From an uncultured Lachnospiraceae bacterium (GTDB lineage: Bacteria > Bacillota > Clostridia > Lachnospirales > Lachnospiraceae), in assembly GCA_910577655.1 (NCBI GenBank), contig CAJTOW010000004.1, forward strand, positions 14,511-78,510: 64,000 nucleotides of DNA. The letters run 5' to 3'. The notes under the pieces were generated by a model, which worked only from the letters and a program-made list of their open reading frames with translations, did not search any database and was not told the origin of the DNA. The number at the start of each line of letters is the position of its first letter. Position 1 is the stretch's first letter. This document shows, in pieces, positions 7,511 to 14,957 of this stretch. A program made the translations under genes and the position numbers.

Positions 7511-9361
7511 ATGAAGAAAAGAAGATTAGCAGCAGTGGTTCTGTGTGCCGCCATGGTAACTTCCATGACTGCATGTAATGTGAAGACCAAGAGTGATGTA
7601 ACCAGCACTGCGGCTCCGGCAGCAGACCAGGGCCCTACAGAGCCGGATCCCAATGCCGGTGTGGAGATCGGGGAAGTGAATCTCAAGCTTCTGTACCAGA
7701 GCACTGACGAGAGCGTGGCCAACGTCATCCGTGACGAGCTGAGCAAAGCCGGGATCAACGTGGAAATGAGCGCGGCTTCCGACGGCGCCACCTTCCGGGA
7801 GCAGGAGGGCAACGGCAACTTTGATATCGCCATCTCCAGCTGGGCCAATCCGGTGGGTACCCCGGACTATGGATGCCGCGGCATCTGGGAGTCCATCGGC
7901 GACAGCAACTTAACCGGAATCAATGATTCCAAGCTGGATGAGCTGGTGAACAAGGCAGCAGGCGAGACCGCAGATGTGTATATCAATACCTACAGCGAGG
8001 CAGAGAAATATGTGGTGGAGGAGCAGACCTACATGACTCCCCTGTATCAGAACGTCAGCGGCCGCCCCTTCAACAAGATCCTGAAGGAGGATTCCGTGGA
8101 GCCCAACCAGAGATGGGAGCATTTTGACTATGTGGATGAGTCCCTGCGGGATTCCAGACCCCTTGTGATCACCCAGCCCGGTTCTGCCATCACTACCTGG
8201 GATCCGATCCGGGCCGATGACCAGAGCTCCGGCCACGCGCTGGATGAGATGTATGTGCATCTTCTGACCCTGCAGCCTGACTGGTCAGTGACCACCAATT
8301 CCTCTCTGTCCTGGAGCTACGCTATCTCCGAGGACAACAAGTCCTACTACTTCCTGCTGAGAGATGACTGCGGCTTCGCAAGAATCGACAAGGACGGCCA
8401 GGTGTATGATTCCGGCGTGAAGGTAGCCGGAGAGGATGTGGTTTACTCCTTAAACCGTGCAAAGGATCCCAATTCTACGGCTATGCACAAGACCTACAGC
8501 ATGTATACCAACCTGGATACGGTTGAGGTTGTGACGGACATGGCAGAGCTGGAGAGCGTGAAGAATGTGGATGGCAAGACCATGAAGGAAGTGCTGGAAG
8601 CAGACAGCATCACCCCCATCAGCGAGGTCGTGGCTTCCAGGGATGAGGTGGACAATGATGCCGGAAAGTACCAGGTAGTCCGCTGCAATACAAAAGTTCC
8701 CTATCCCCAGATTCTTAACTGCCTGACCTTCCACGGCGCCGGGATCGTGGACAGCGAGTATGTGGAAGCCATGAATGAGGGCGTTGACTATACGGCTTAT
8801 GATGCAACCAAAGATAAGCTGTACGGAGATTCCGTGGCAACGGTGGAAGGCGCTACCTATGATAACCACCTGTCCTTAAGCGGCAACTACGTGCTGACCT
8901 CCATGAACGACTATCAGATGAACTTTGTAGCCAACCCCTGCCTGCGTACCAGGGAGCCGGACTGCACCAAGATCAAGACTCTGACCGACAAGTTCATTGC
9001 AGACCAGGATACGGCTCTGTCAGCCCTGCGAAGCGGCGATGTGGACTACTGCTACAACATTCCCACTACCAAGTATGATGTGGTAGAGCAGGATGAGAAT
9101 CTGATACTGAAGAAGTTCCCGGGTATCCGCGTCTATATGCTGGCCTTCAACATGCACGGCAATTCCGTGGTATCTGATTCTCCGAATCTGAGAAAGGCAG
9201 TTGCCTCCGTGGTCAACTACAATGATATCAACGCGGTACAGGCCGGCAATACCCTGGAGTGTTACAGCCCCCTGGGCACCTGCCTGAATCCGGGCAACAA
9301 GCTGCCTTACCAGCCAGGGGATACAGAGAGATATCTGAGAGCCCATTTTGCAGAGCAGTAA
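7511..9361 (+). CDS. peptide-binding lipoprotein, SBP family 5, apparently circularly permuted
   Basis: This is the extracellular lipoprotein receptor for the importer. A signal peptide ends in a lipobox (SMTAC, Cys22), followed by a Ser/Ala/Pro-rich linker. Residues 55-182 (GEVNLKLL ... FDIAISSWANPVGTPD ... MTPLYQNV) look like the C-terminal lobe of family-5 binding proteins, normally the last 130 residues. Residues 218 onward (LVITQPGSAITTWDP ... AGEDVVYSLNRAKDP) look like the normal mature N-terminus. The chain ends at YQPGDTERYLRAHFAEQ, where ordinary members continue into that C-terminal lobe. The order is therefore rotated, with residues 183-217 as the new joint. It has a strong AGGAGG and sits 144 bp after dppF. 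Confidence 0.9.
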   Translation: MKKRRLAAVVLCAAMVTSMTACNVKTKSDVTSTAAPAADQGPTEPDPNAGVEIGEVNLKLLYQSTDESVANVIRDELSKAGINVEMSAASDGATFREQEGNGNFDIAISSWANPVGTPDYGCRGIWESIGDSNLTGINDSKLDELVNKAAGETADVYINTYSEAEKYVVEEQTYMTPLYQNVSGRPFNKILKEDSVEPNQRWEHFDYVDESLRDSRPLVITQPGSAITTWDPIRADDQSSGHALDEMYVHLLTLQPDWSVTTNSSLSWSYAISEDNKSYYFLLRDDCGFARIDKDGQVYDSGVKVAGEDVVYSLNRAKDPNSTAMHKTYSMYTNLDTVEVVTDMAELESVKNVDGKTMKEVLEADSITPISEVVASRDEVDNDAGKYQVVRCNTKVPYPQILNCLTFHGAGIVDSEYVEAMNEGVDYTAYDATKDKLYGDSVATVEGATYDNHLSLSGNYVLTSMNDYQMNFVANPCLRTREPDCTKIKTLTDKFIADQDTALSALRSGDVDYCYNIPTTKYDVVEQDENLILKKFPGIRVYMLAFNMHGNSVVSDSPNLRKAVASVVNYNDINAVQAGNTLECYSPLGTCLNPGNKLPYQPGDTERYLRAHFAEQ

Positions 9362-9431
9362 GCCGGACCTGGCATACCTAAGGCAATAAGTGCTTGCCAC
9401 CATCTGTATAAATATGGTAAAGTGAAGTATC

Positions 9432-9462
9432 TGCCTCCCACCTTTGTATGAGGCGGGAGGCA
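9432..9462 (+). terminator. terminator-like hairpin after the binding-protein gene
   Basis: TGCCTCCC (9432-9439) pairs with GGGAGGCA (9455-9462); the following ATTTAAAT is only moderately T-rich. It may attenuate read-through into the dipeptidase gene. Confidence 0.5.
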
Positions 9463-9494
9463 ATTTAAATAATGATAAAAGGTAGAATGATGAT

Positions 9495-10940
9495 ATGGAA
9501 AGACAGGAACTGGTTACACAGCTTGAGCAGTATATAAGCTCACACGAGCGAGCAATCGTGGAGGACTTAAAGAGTCTTGTGAGATTCCCCAGCGTGAGCG
9601 TAGAGGGTACAGAGGAGACGCCTTTCGGGGAAGAATGCGCGAAGGTTCTGGACTTTGCCCTGGATATGGCAAAAGAGCGGGGGTTTCTTGTCAATAATCA
9701 TGGCAACTGGTATGGAACAGCCTTCTGCGAAAGCCGTAAAGAGGGGGAGAGCCTGATCGGCATCTTTTCCCATCTGGATGTGGTGGAGCCGGGGGACAAC
9801 TGGATCTATGATCCCTTTGAGCCGGTGGAGAAGAACGGTTTTCTCATCGGCCGGGGCGCCGGGGACAATAAGAGCGGCGCTGTTATCGGTCTGTATACCA
9901 TGCAGGCCATCCGGGAGCTGGGGATTCCCCTGGAAAGCAATCTCATGGTCTACTTCGGCTGCAACGAGGAATCAGGCATGAAGGATATTGAACGTTTTGC
10001 CAAGGAGCATGTGATGCCGGATTATTCCATGGTTCCAGACCTTTTCTTTCCGGTGTGCTACGGGGAGAAGGGGAGTCTGAAGCTGACCCTCCAGGCAGCT
10101 ACGGGCTTCCAGCAGATCACCGGCTTTTCGGCAGGAAAGGCAGAGAACATGATCCCGGCCAATGCCACGGCAAAGCTTCCTTATGAGCAGTCTTTGTATG
10201 AGGAGGCAGTGAGGCTGGCAGCGGGCCGGAGCGATATGGAAATCCAGAAAAAGGATGATCAGATCGAGATCATTTCCAAAGGGGTCAGCGGCCACAGCGC
10301 CATGCCTGAGGGAACGGTAGACGGGATCTGGCTGCTGGCAGATTTCCTCAAGGATCTGACAGGGCTGGATGCTACGGACAGGGCCATCTGCCGGACGCTG
10401 GCAGAGTTTTCCGGGGATTACACCGGAGGCACTCTGGGGATTGCCTGGGCGGATGAGCCTTCAGGCGGGCTGGTATGTGCCGCGGTAACGGCCCGGATGG
10501 ATGGTTCCATCCCGGAGGTGCTGTTCTCCATCCGCTATCCGGTGACCGACTACCGGGAGCGCATTGAATCGGAGCTTTTGAAAGTCATCGGAACCAGAGG
10601 CTTTGCCGTGAAGCGGTCGGTGAACAATGATCCCCTGTATATTTCCAAGGATGACAAATACGTCCAGACGCTGATGAACGTGTATCATGAGGTCACCGGT
10701 AAGCCCAATGAGGCATACGTGATCGACGGCGGCACCTACGCCCGGAAACTGAAGCATGCCGTGGGCTATGGAGGGGGAAATGGCGTCAGCGCGGATTTCC
10801 TGCCGCCGGGGCATGGACGGGTTCACCAGCCGGATGAGGCCCGGAACATCCAGGGAATTCTGGAGGCCATCAAGATCTATGTGCTGTCGGTCCTGGAGAT
10901 TGACCGGATGATTCAGGAGGAACGCAGACAGCAGCAGTGA
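9495..10940 (+). CDS. M20 family dipeptidase, PepV/Sapep-like
   Basis: This is a cytoplasmic zinc peptidase that should split dipeptides delivered by the transporter upstream. The M20 metal and catalytic residues are visible: HLDVV (first His and Asp, near residue 94), GAGDNKSG (bridging Asp), CNEESG (general-base Glu and metal Glu), and a C-terminal HGRVHQPDE (last His). The length of 481 fits PepV-type enzymes (about 470). The ribosome site (AAAGGTAG) is modest. It shares orientation with the importer 133 bp upstream and probably belongs to the same peptide-use region. Confidence 0.9.
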   Translation: MERQELVTQLEQYISSHERAIVEDLKSLVRFPSVSVEGTEETPFGEECAKVLDFALDMAKERGFLVNNHGNWYGTAFCESRKEGESLIGIFSHLDVVEPGDNWIYDPFEPVEKNGFLIGRGAGDNKSGAVIGLYTMQAIRELGIPLESNLMVYFGCNEESGMKDIERFAKEHVMPDYSMVPDLFFPVCYGEKGSLKLTLQAATGFQQITGFSAGKAENMIPANATAKLPYEQSLYEEAVRLAAGRSDMEIQKKDDQIEIISKGVSGHSAMPEGTVDGIWLLADFLKDLTGLDATDRAICRTLAEFSGDYTGGTLGIAWADEPSGGLVCAAVTARMDGSIPEVLFSIRYPVTDYRERIESELLKVIGTRGFAVKRSVNNDPLYISKDDKYVQTLMNVYHEVTGKPNEAYVIDGGTYARKLKHAVGYGGGNGVSADFLPPGHGRVHQPDEARNIQGILEAIKIYVLSVLEIDRMIQEERRQQQ

Positions 10941-10973
10941 AACAGTTACAGCTCATGGGGTGGCTGATTTTTT

Positions 10974-11046
10974 GCAACAGTTCAGACGGGCTTCCAGTCC
11001 CCGGCGTTTTTAGGGGGCTGGAAGACAGCCCTGTCTGAACTGTTGC
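10974..11046. repeat. family 1 short palindrome
   Basis: GCAACAGTTCAGAC (10974-10987) and GTCTGAACTGTTGC (11033-11046) form a perfect 14-bp terminal inverted repeat, with an inner stem CTTCCAGTCCCC / GGGGCTGGAAG. It lies 33 bp after the dipeptidase stop and could end that transcript. Confidence 0.8.
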
Positions 11047-11065
11047 GATTTTACGAAAGTATGCT

Positions 11066-11179
11066 GAGCGTGTTTGAAAATTCATTTCCGGCATCCCCAC
11101 GCCCCACTTTGCGGTACACCGCAGGCGTCCCACAAAGTGGAACGTACAGCTGCCGGAAAGCAATTGTCAAACACGCTTC
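11066..11179. repeat. family 2 element (TIR GAGCGTGTNTGAAAATT)
   Basis: GAGCGTGTTTGAAAATT at the left and AATTGTCAAACACGCTT at the right are inverted ends. The interior has CCCCACTTTGCGG and CCCACAAAGTGG, shared with the copies near 21.7 and 33.6 kb. It lies just before the pepC ribosome site. Confidence 0.75.
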
Positions 11180-11199
11180 AGACAGAATAGGAGGAGTTT

Positions 11200-12528
11200 A
11201 TGAAAAATGCAAAACCAATTACCCGGGATCTGATCCAGGCATGCAGGGAGGATTATGAGAACAGCCGCCTCAGTCAGGCTATGACCTGCGCGGTATCCAA
11301 GACGGATCTGGAGAATGCAGCCTTTGACGGGGAGGCGGCCAGACGGCTGGATATGACATTTTCCATTGACCTTTACAACACAGGGGTCACCTGGCAGAAG
11401 GCCAGCGGGCGGTGCTGGATCTTCGCGGCCATGAATGTGCTGCGGCAGGCTGTGGCGAAGAAATGCAGTCTGGAGAAGTTCGAGCTGTCCCAGAACTATA
11501 TCGCATTCTGGGATAAGTTTGAGAAGATCAATTATTTTCTGGAATCCATCATCGACAGCGCGGATCTGCCGGTGGGGGACCGGACGCTGGACTGGATCCT
11601 CCAGGGGATCAGCGACGGCGGACAGTGGGATATGATCGTGTCATTGGTGAAAAAGTACGGGGTAGTGCCCCAGAGCGCCATGCCGGAGACCTGCCAGTCC
11701 TCATCCACCCGTGTCATGTCCCGGATGCTGAATATGAAGCTGCGGGAGTATGCGGTGGAGCTGAGAAAGCTGGTGGCAGAGGGCAGGGACGTGCAGCCAC
11801 GGAAGGAAGAGATGCTAAAGGAAATGTACCGGGCGCTGTGCATCTGCTTCGGAAAGCCGGCACAGACCTTTGATTTTGAATACCGGGATAAAGATAAGGA
11901 GTACCACTGTGACCGGGGTCTGACGCCCCACAGCTTTTATGAAAAGTACGTGGGAACGGATCTGGAAGAGTATGTCAGCATCATCCACGCCCCCACGAAG
12001 GATAAGCCCTATGGGAAGACCTTTACTGTCCGGTATCTGGGGAATGTGGTGGAGGGAAGTGTCCGCCATCTGAATGTTCCCATGGATACCTTCAAGAACC
12101 TGGTGGTCCGTCAGCTAAAAGACGGCGAGCCTGTATGGTTCGGCAGCGACTGCTCCAAGTTCGGGGACCGGAAGGTGGGTATCTGGGATCAGGACACCTA
12201 CCGCTACGGCGAGATCCTGGGCGGCCTGGAATTCGGCCTGACCAAGGAGGAAGGCTTAGACTACCGGGACAGCGCCATGAACCATGCCATGGTTATCGCC
12301 GGTGTCAACTTTGGTGCAGACGGAAAGCCGGACCGGTGGAAGATCGAGAACAGCTGGGGAGACGAGGCCGGCAGGAAGGGCTACTTTGTTATGAGTGACA
12401 AATGGTTTGACGCCTACACCTACCAGGCGGTGGTACATAAGAAATATCTGCCAGAGGAACTGGTTCAGGCCCTGGATGGGGAGCCGGTAGAGCTGGAACC
12501 CTGGGATCCTATGGGGTCGCTGGCCTAG
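11200..12528 (+). CDS. pepC: aminopeptidase C (C1B, bleomycin-hydrolase family)
   Basis: This is a cytoplasmic cysteine aminopeptidase that trims short peptides. The catalytic Cys lies in ASGRCWIFAAMNVLR (near residue 70), the His in NHAMVIAGVN and the Asn in WKIENSWGDE, which is the papain-like triad of the C1B family; the length of 442 is typical. The start follows AGGAGG by 8 bases. The TAG stop (12526-12528) touches the first base of a family 2 element whose outer edge reads CTAGAG. The normal PepC C-terminus looks intact or nearly so (HKKYLPEELVQAL). Confidence 0.95.
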   Translation: MKNAKPITRDLIQACREDYENSRLSQAMTCAVSKTDLENAAFDGEAARRLDMTFSIDLYNTGVTWQKASGRCWIFAAMNVLRQAVAKKCSLEKFELSQNYIAFWDKFEKINYFLESIIDSADLPVGDRTLDWILQGISDGGQWDMIVSLVKKYGVVPQSAMPETCQSSSTRVMSRMLNMKLREYAVELRKLVAEGRDVQPRKEEMLKEMYRALCICFGKPAQTFDFEYRDKDKEYHCDRGLTPHSFYEKYVGTDLEEYVSIIHAPTKDKPYGKTFTVRYLGNVVEGSVRHLNVPMDTFKNLVVRQLKDGEPVWFGSDCSKFGDRKVGIWDQDTYRYGEILGGLEFGLTKEEGLDYRDSAMNHAMVIAGVNFGADGKPDRWKIENSWGDEAGRKGYFVMSDKWFDAYTYQAVVHKKYLPEELVQALDGEPVELEPWDPMGSLA

Positions 12529-12667
12529 AGCGTGTCTGAAAATTCATTCCCGGCATCTGCACGCCCCGGTTATCTGCCCCTAAAACGCAGAAAAAGAGTG
12601 AACCAGGGTATGGCTTTTGCCTGCTTTCGGCATATTGACGAATATCCAGCAATTTTCAGACACGCTC
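12528..12667. repeat. family 2 element with perfect 17-bp terminal inverted repeats
   Basis: GAGCGTGTCTGAAAATT (12528-12544) is exactly complementary to AATTTTCAGACACGCTC (12651-12667). The 140-bp unit has no coding frame of note and begins at the pepC stop codon. It resembles a miniature inverted-repeat element. Confidence 0.85.
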
Positions 12668-12686
12668 CAGGGGAAGAGTGAAACGA

Positions 12687-12798
12687 GAAAGGGAGTGCCG
12701 CAAAACAGCCGGTCTCCACAATATAGGGTGCCGGTATCCGGCGGTTCTTGGCCCTGTATTGTGGAAACAGGGAGTTTTGCGGTGCTCCCTTTTTGGAT
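12687..12798 (+). repeat. family 3 palindrome, complete copy
   Basis: GGGAGTGCCGCAAAAC on the left mirrors GTTTTGCGGTGCTCCC on the right; inside, CCACAATA and TATTGTGG pair. The first 81 bp (12687-12767) recur at 14738-14818 with two differences, in the same orientation, on the other side of the XRE-ImmA-PIN operon. Confidence 0.85.
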
Positions 12799-12889
12799 TG
12801 GGCGGTATCTGAATACGCACTGGTGGCGGGGGTCTGGTTTTAAGGGTTACTCTGATTGATATGTGTCATATTTTATATAAAAATAATGC

Positions 12890-12917
12890 TTTACATTATG
12901 ACAAAAATGTGTATAAT
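12890..12917 (+). promoter_or_regulatory. sigma-A promoter of the XRE-ImmA-PIN operon
   Basis: TTTACA (12890-12895), a 16-bp spacer and TATAAT (12912-12917) lie in AT-rich DNA 140 bp before the regulator. Downstream are two direct copies of TTTGTGGATGG (12959-12969 and 12998-13008), 39 bp apart, which could be operators or leader RNA. Confidence 0.65.
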
Positions 12918-13056
12918 AAAAAGTAAGTAATCATTTTGGCGTTGCTGTTCACCAGTCATTTGTGGATGGCAACCTTCCCAATTTACCATACCCAGCCTTT
13001 GTGGATGGGGGTGGTGAGAGTCCGGAAGCATATGCGAAGTGAAAGGAGAAGGATGA

Positions 13057-13410
13057 ATGGCAGCCAACATATCAAACATTGGTATGAAGATAAAACAGTT
13101 GCGTGAAAAAGCGAATCTTACCCAAAAGCAGATTGCGGATTTCCTTCAGGTTGACCAGAGCCTGATTTCGAAATTTGAAAAGGGGGAGCGTTCCATTAGT
13201 TCCGATGCGTTGAACCAGCTGGCAGCGCTGTTTTGCTGTCCGGTTTCAACCCTGGTCTCGGATGAAGGGGTGGTACCGGCCTATACCATAGCATTTCGTA
13301 CAGCCGCCATTGAGAATGCTGACTTAAACGCATTGGCGATTATCAACAGGATTGCATTGAATCAGTTTAAGATGGACCAGCTTGCCGGAGGTGCTGCCAG
13401 TGATGAATAA
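13057..13410 (+). CDS. XRE-family helix-turn-helix regulator
   Basis: This is a DNA-binding repressor-type protein of 117 residues. Residues 8-60 form a classic XRE helix-turn-helix (IKQLREKANLTQKQIADFL, then DQSLISKFEKGERSIS). The C-terminal half (AYTIAFRTAAIENADLNALA) is a short helical tail, perhaps for dimerisation or cleavage. AAAGGAGAAGG precedes the ATG. It overlaps the next gene by 8 bases. Regulators of this type paired with an ImmA-like protease are often inactivated by it. Confidence 0.9.
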   Translation: MAANISNIGMKIKQLREKANLTQKQIADFLQVDQSLISKFEKGERSISSDALNQLAALFCCPVSTLVSDEGVVPAYTIAFRTAAIENADLNALAIINRIALNQFKMDQLAGGAASDE

Positions 13411-14155
13411 GATGGAATTTAGCAACAAAGCTGCTATGGTAAGGCGGAAGCTGGGAGAAGATGAAGCGTCACCGGTTGACATTTTTTCACTGGCCCAGTC
13501 AATCCAGTCGCTTACTCTGGTATTTTACCCTCTTGGAAATCATATAAGCGGTGCATGTTTCAGGGGAGATTTGTCTTCGGTTATTGCCATTAATTCAGAT
13601 ATGTCCGTTGGGCGTCAGAGATACTCCCTGGCCCATGAATTATATCATTTATATTTTGATGAAGGTATTCCGTCTACGGTCTGTTCAAGCCAGATCGGAG
13701 CCGGGAATGAGAATGAGAAGAAGGCGGACCAGTTTGCTTCTTATTTTTTAATGCCACCTGCGGCTTTATATAAAGCTGTCCAGGAACTTAAGAAATGTTC
13801 TGAGCTGCACTTATCAGCAGAAGAGATTATCCGGTTGGAACAGTATTTCGGTATAAGCCATCAGGCAATGCTGATTCGTTTAATAGAGGAAAATGAACTT
13901 AATTCTGCGGAAGCAGCCACCATGCAATCGGGAATTATCAGCAGGGCAGCAAGGCTTGGATTTGATGTTTCCCTATATAAACCATCCCCGGAAGATAAAA
14001 AGATGCGGGTGCTTGGCCACTATATTTGTCAGGCAGAACATTTGCTTCAGGCGGATATGATATCCAACGGGAAGTATGAAGAACTGTTACTGGATGCTTT
14101 CCGGGATGATATTGTCTTTGGTGAAGACCTGGAGGGAGGCGTTGTGATTGACTGA
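13403..14155 (+). CDS. ImmA/IrrE-family zinc metallopeptidase
   Basis: A COG2856-type protease with the metal motif AHELYHLYFDE (HExxH) near residue 90. A region follows with ENEKKADQFASYFLMP, where the Glu/Asp residues complete the metal site in this family. Relatives cut or inactivate a neighbouring XRE repressor (ImmA on ImmR, IrrE/PprI on DdrO); the same role here is inferred from the 8-bp gene overlap. I place the start at ATG 13403, 11 bases after GGAGG; GTG at 13400 is possible. After the protease domain, about 80 residues look helical and unassigned. Confidence 0.88.
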   Translation: MNKMEFSNKAAMVRRKLGEDEASPVDIFSLAQSIQSLTLVFYPLGNHISGACFRGDLSSVIAINSDMSVGRQRYSLAHELYHLYFDEGIPSTVCSSQIGAGNENEKKADQFASYFLMPPAALYKAVQELKKCSELHLSAEEIIRLEQYFGISHQAMLIRLIEENELNSAEAATMQSGIISRAARLGFDVSLYKPSPEDKKMRVLGHYICQAEHLLQADMISNGKYEELLLDAFRDDIVFGEDLEGGVVID

Positions 14156-14699
14156 TCTGCTTTTCTTTGATACGGACTGCCTGTCAGCTTTCCTATGGGT
14201 AAGAAATGAATGCTTGTTACCACAGCTGTATCCGGGAAAGGTAGTTATTCCCAAACCGGTGTATACAGAACTCTGCAGACCCAATACGACCCATTTGAAA
14301 AAACGGGTGGATGTACTGCTTGGCCAAAAGCTCGTCTTGATACAGGATATTGATATTGATTCGGAAGAATATGGCACATATTATCAATTGACAGAGGCTC
14401 CAGCTAAGGGACATAAGATTATTGGGAATGGTGAGGCTGCGTCAATATCATTGGCCAGAAGGTATGGAGGAATTGTTGCGAGCAACAACTTGCGGGACAT
14501 TCAGGTATACATATCGGAATTTGGTCTCAGACATACAACCACCAGTGATATCCTTGTAGATGCATACAACAGAGGAATAATTACTGAGACGGAAGGCAAT
14601 GGCATCTGGTCCAGTATGCTTGCAAAACGCAGACGGTTAGGTGCCGCTTCATTTACAGAGTATCTAAAAAGGAAACATAATCATCTGGATAGCTCTTGA
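14148..14699 (+). CDS. PIN-like domain protein, candidate nuclease
   Basis: A 183-residue protein with PIN-fold features: LLFFDTDCLSAFL at the N-terminus (Asp cluster), PKPVYTELCRP (Glu), GNGEAASISLA (Glu), and IVASNNLRDI where a further acidic residue is expected. The start is a TTG overlapping the metalloprotease stop by 8 bases, with GGAGG upstream. PIN domains are metal-dependent ribonucleases, many of them toxins. Overlap with the protease and regulator genes points to a three-part module. Several acidic positions are visible but not all are certain, so activity is unproven. Confidence 0.7.
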   Translation: MTDLLFFDTDCLSAFLWVRNECLLPQLYPGKVVIPKPVYTELCRPNTTHLKKRVDVLLGQKLVLIQDIDIDSEEYGTYYQLTEAPAKGHKIIGNGEAASISLARRYGGIVASNNLRDIQVYISEFGLRHTTTSDILVDAYNRGIITETEGNGIWSSMLAKRRRLGAASFTEYLKRKHNHLDSS

Positions 14700-14737
14700 A
14701 CTGTTAAAAGAAATAAGTCATAAAATAACCACCAAAT

Positions 14738-14818
14738 GAAAGGGAGTGCCGCAAAACAGCCGGTCTCCACAATACAGGGTGCCGGTATCCGGCGGTTCTT
14801 GGCCTTGTATTGTGGAAA
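14738..14818 (+). repeat. family 3 palindrome, truncated copy
   Basis: It matches 12687-12767 at 79 of 81 positions and then diverges (ATCGCCTCC), so the right arm GTTTTGCGGTGCTCCC is missing. The rest of the gap to 14957 holds nothing recognisable. Confidence 0.85.
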
Positions 14819-14957
14819 TCGCCTCCTTTCTCCGCCTTGCAGGCTGTCAAAATATTCGGCACTGGCAGTCTGATTACTGGCTGGATGGAGCACTGGTGAT
14901 ACGTTTTCTGGTCTGCGCGTCATACCAGATATGCGGTCTGTTTTCTGTTGTTTCAAT

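Noticed and set aside
12617..12859. 80-residue ORF across repeats
   Set aside because: It is made almost entirely of family 2 and family 3 repeat sequence.
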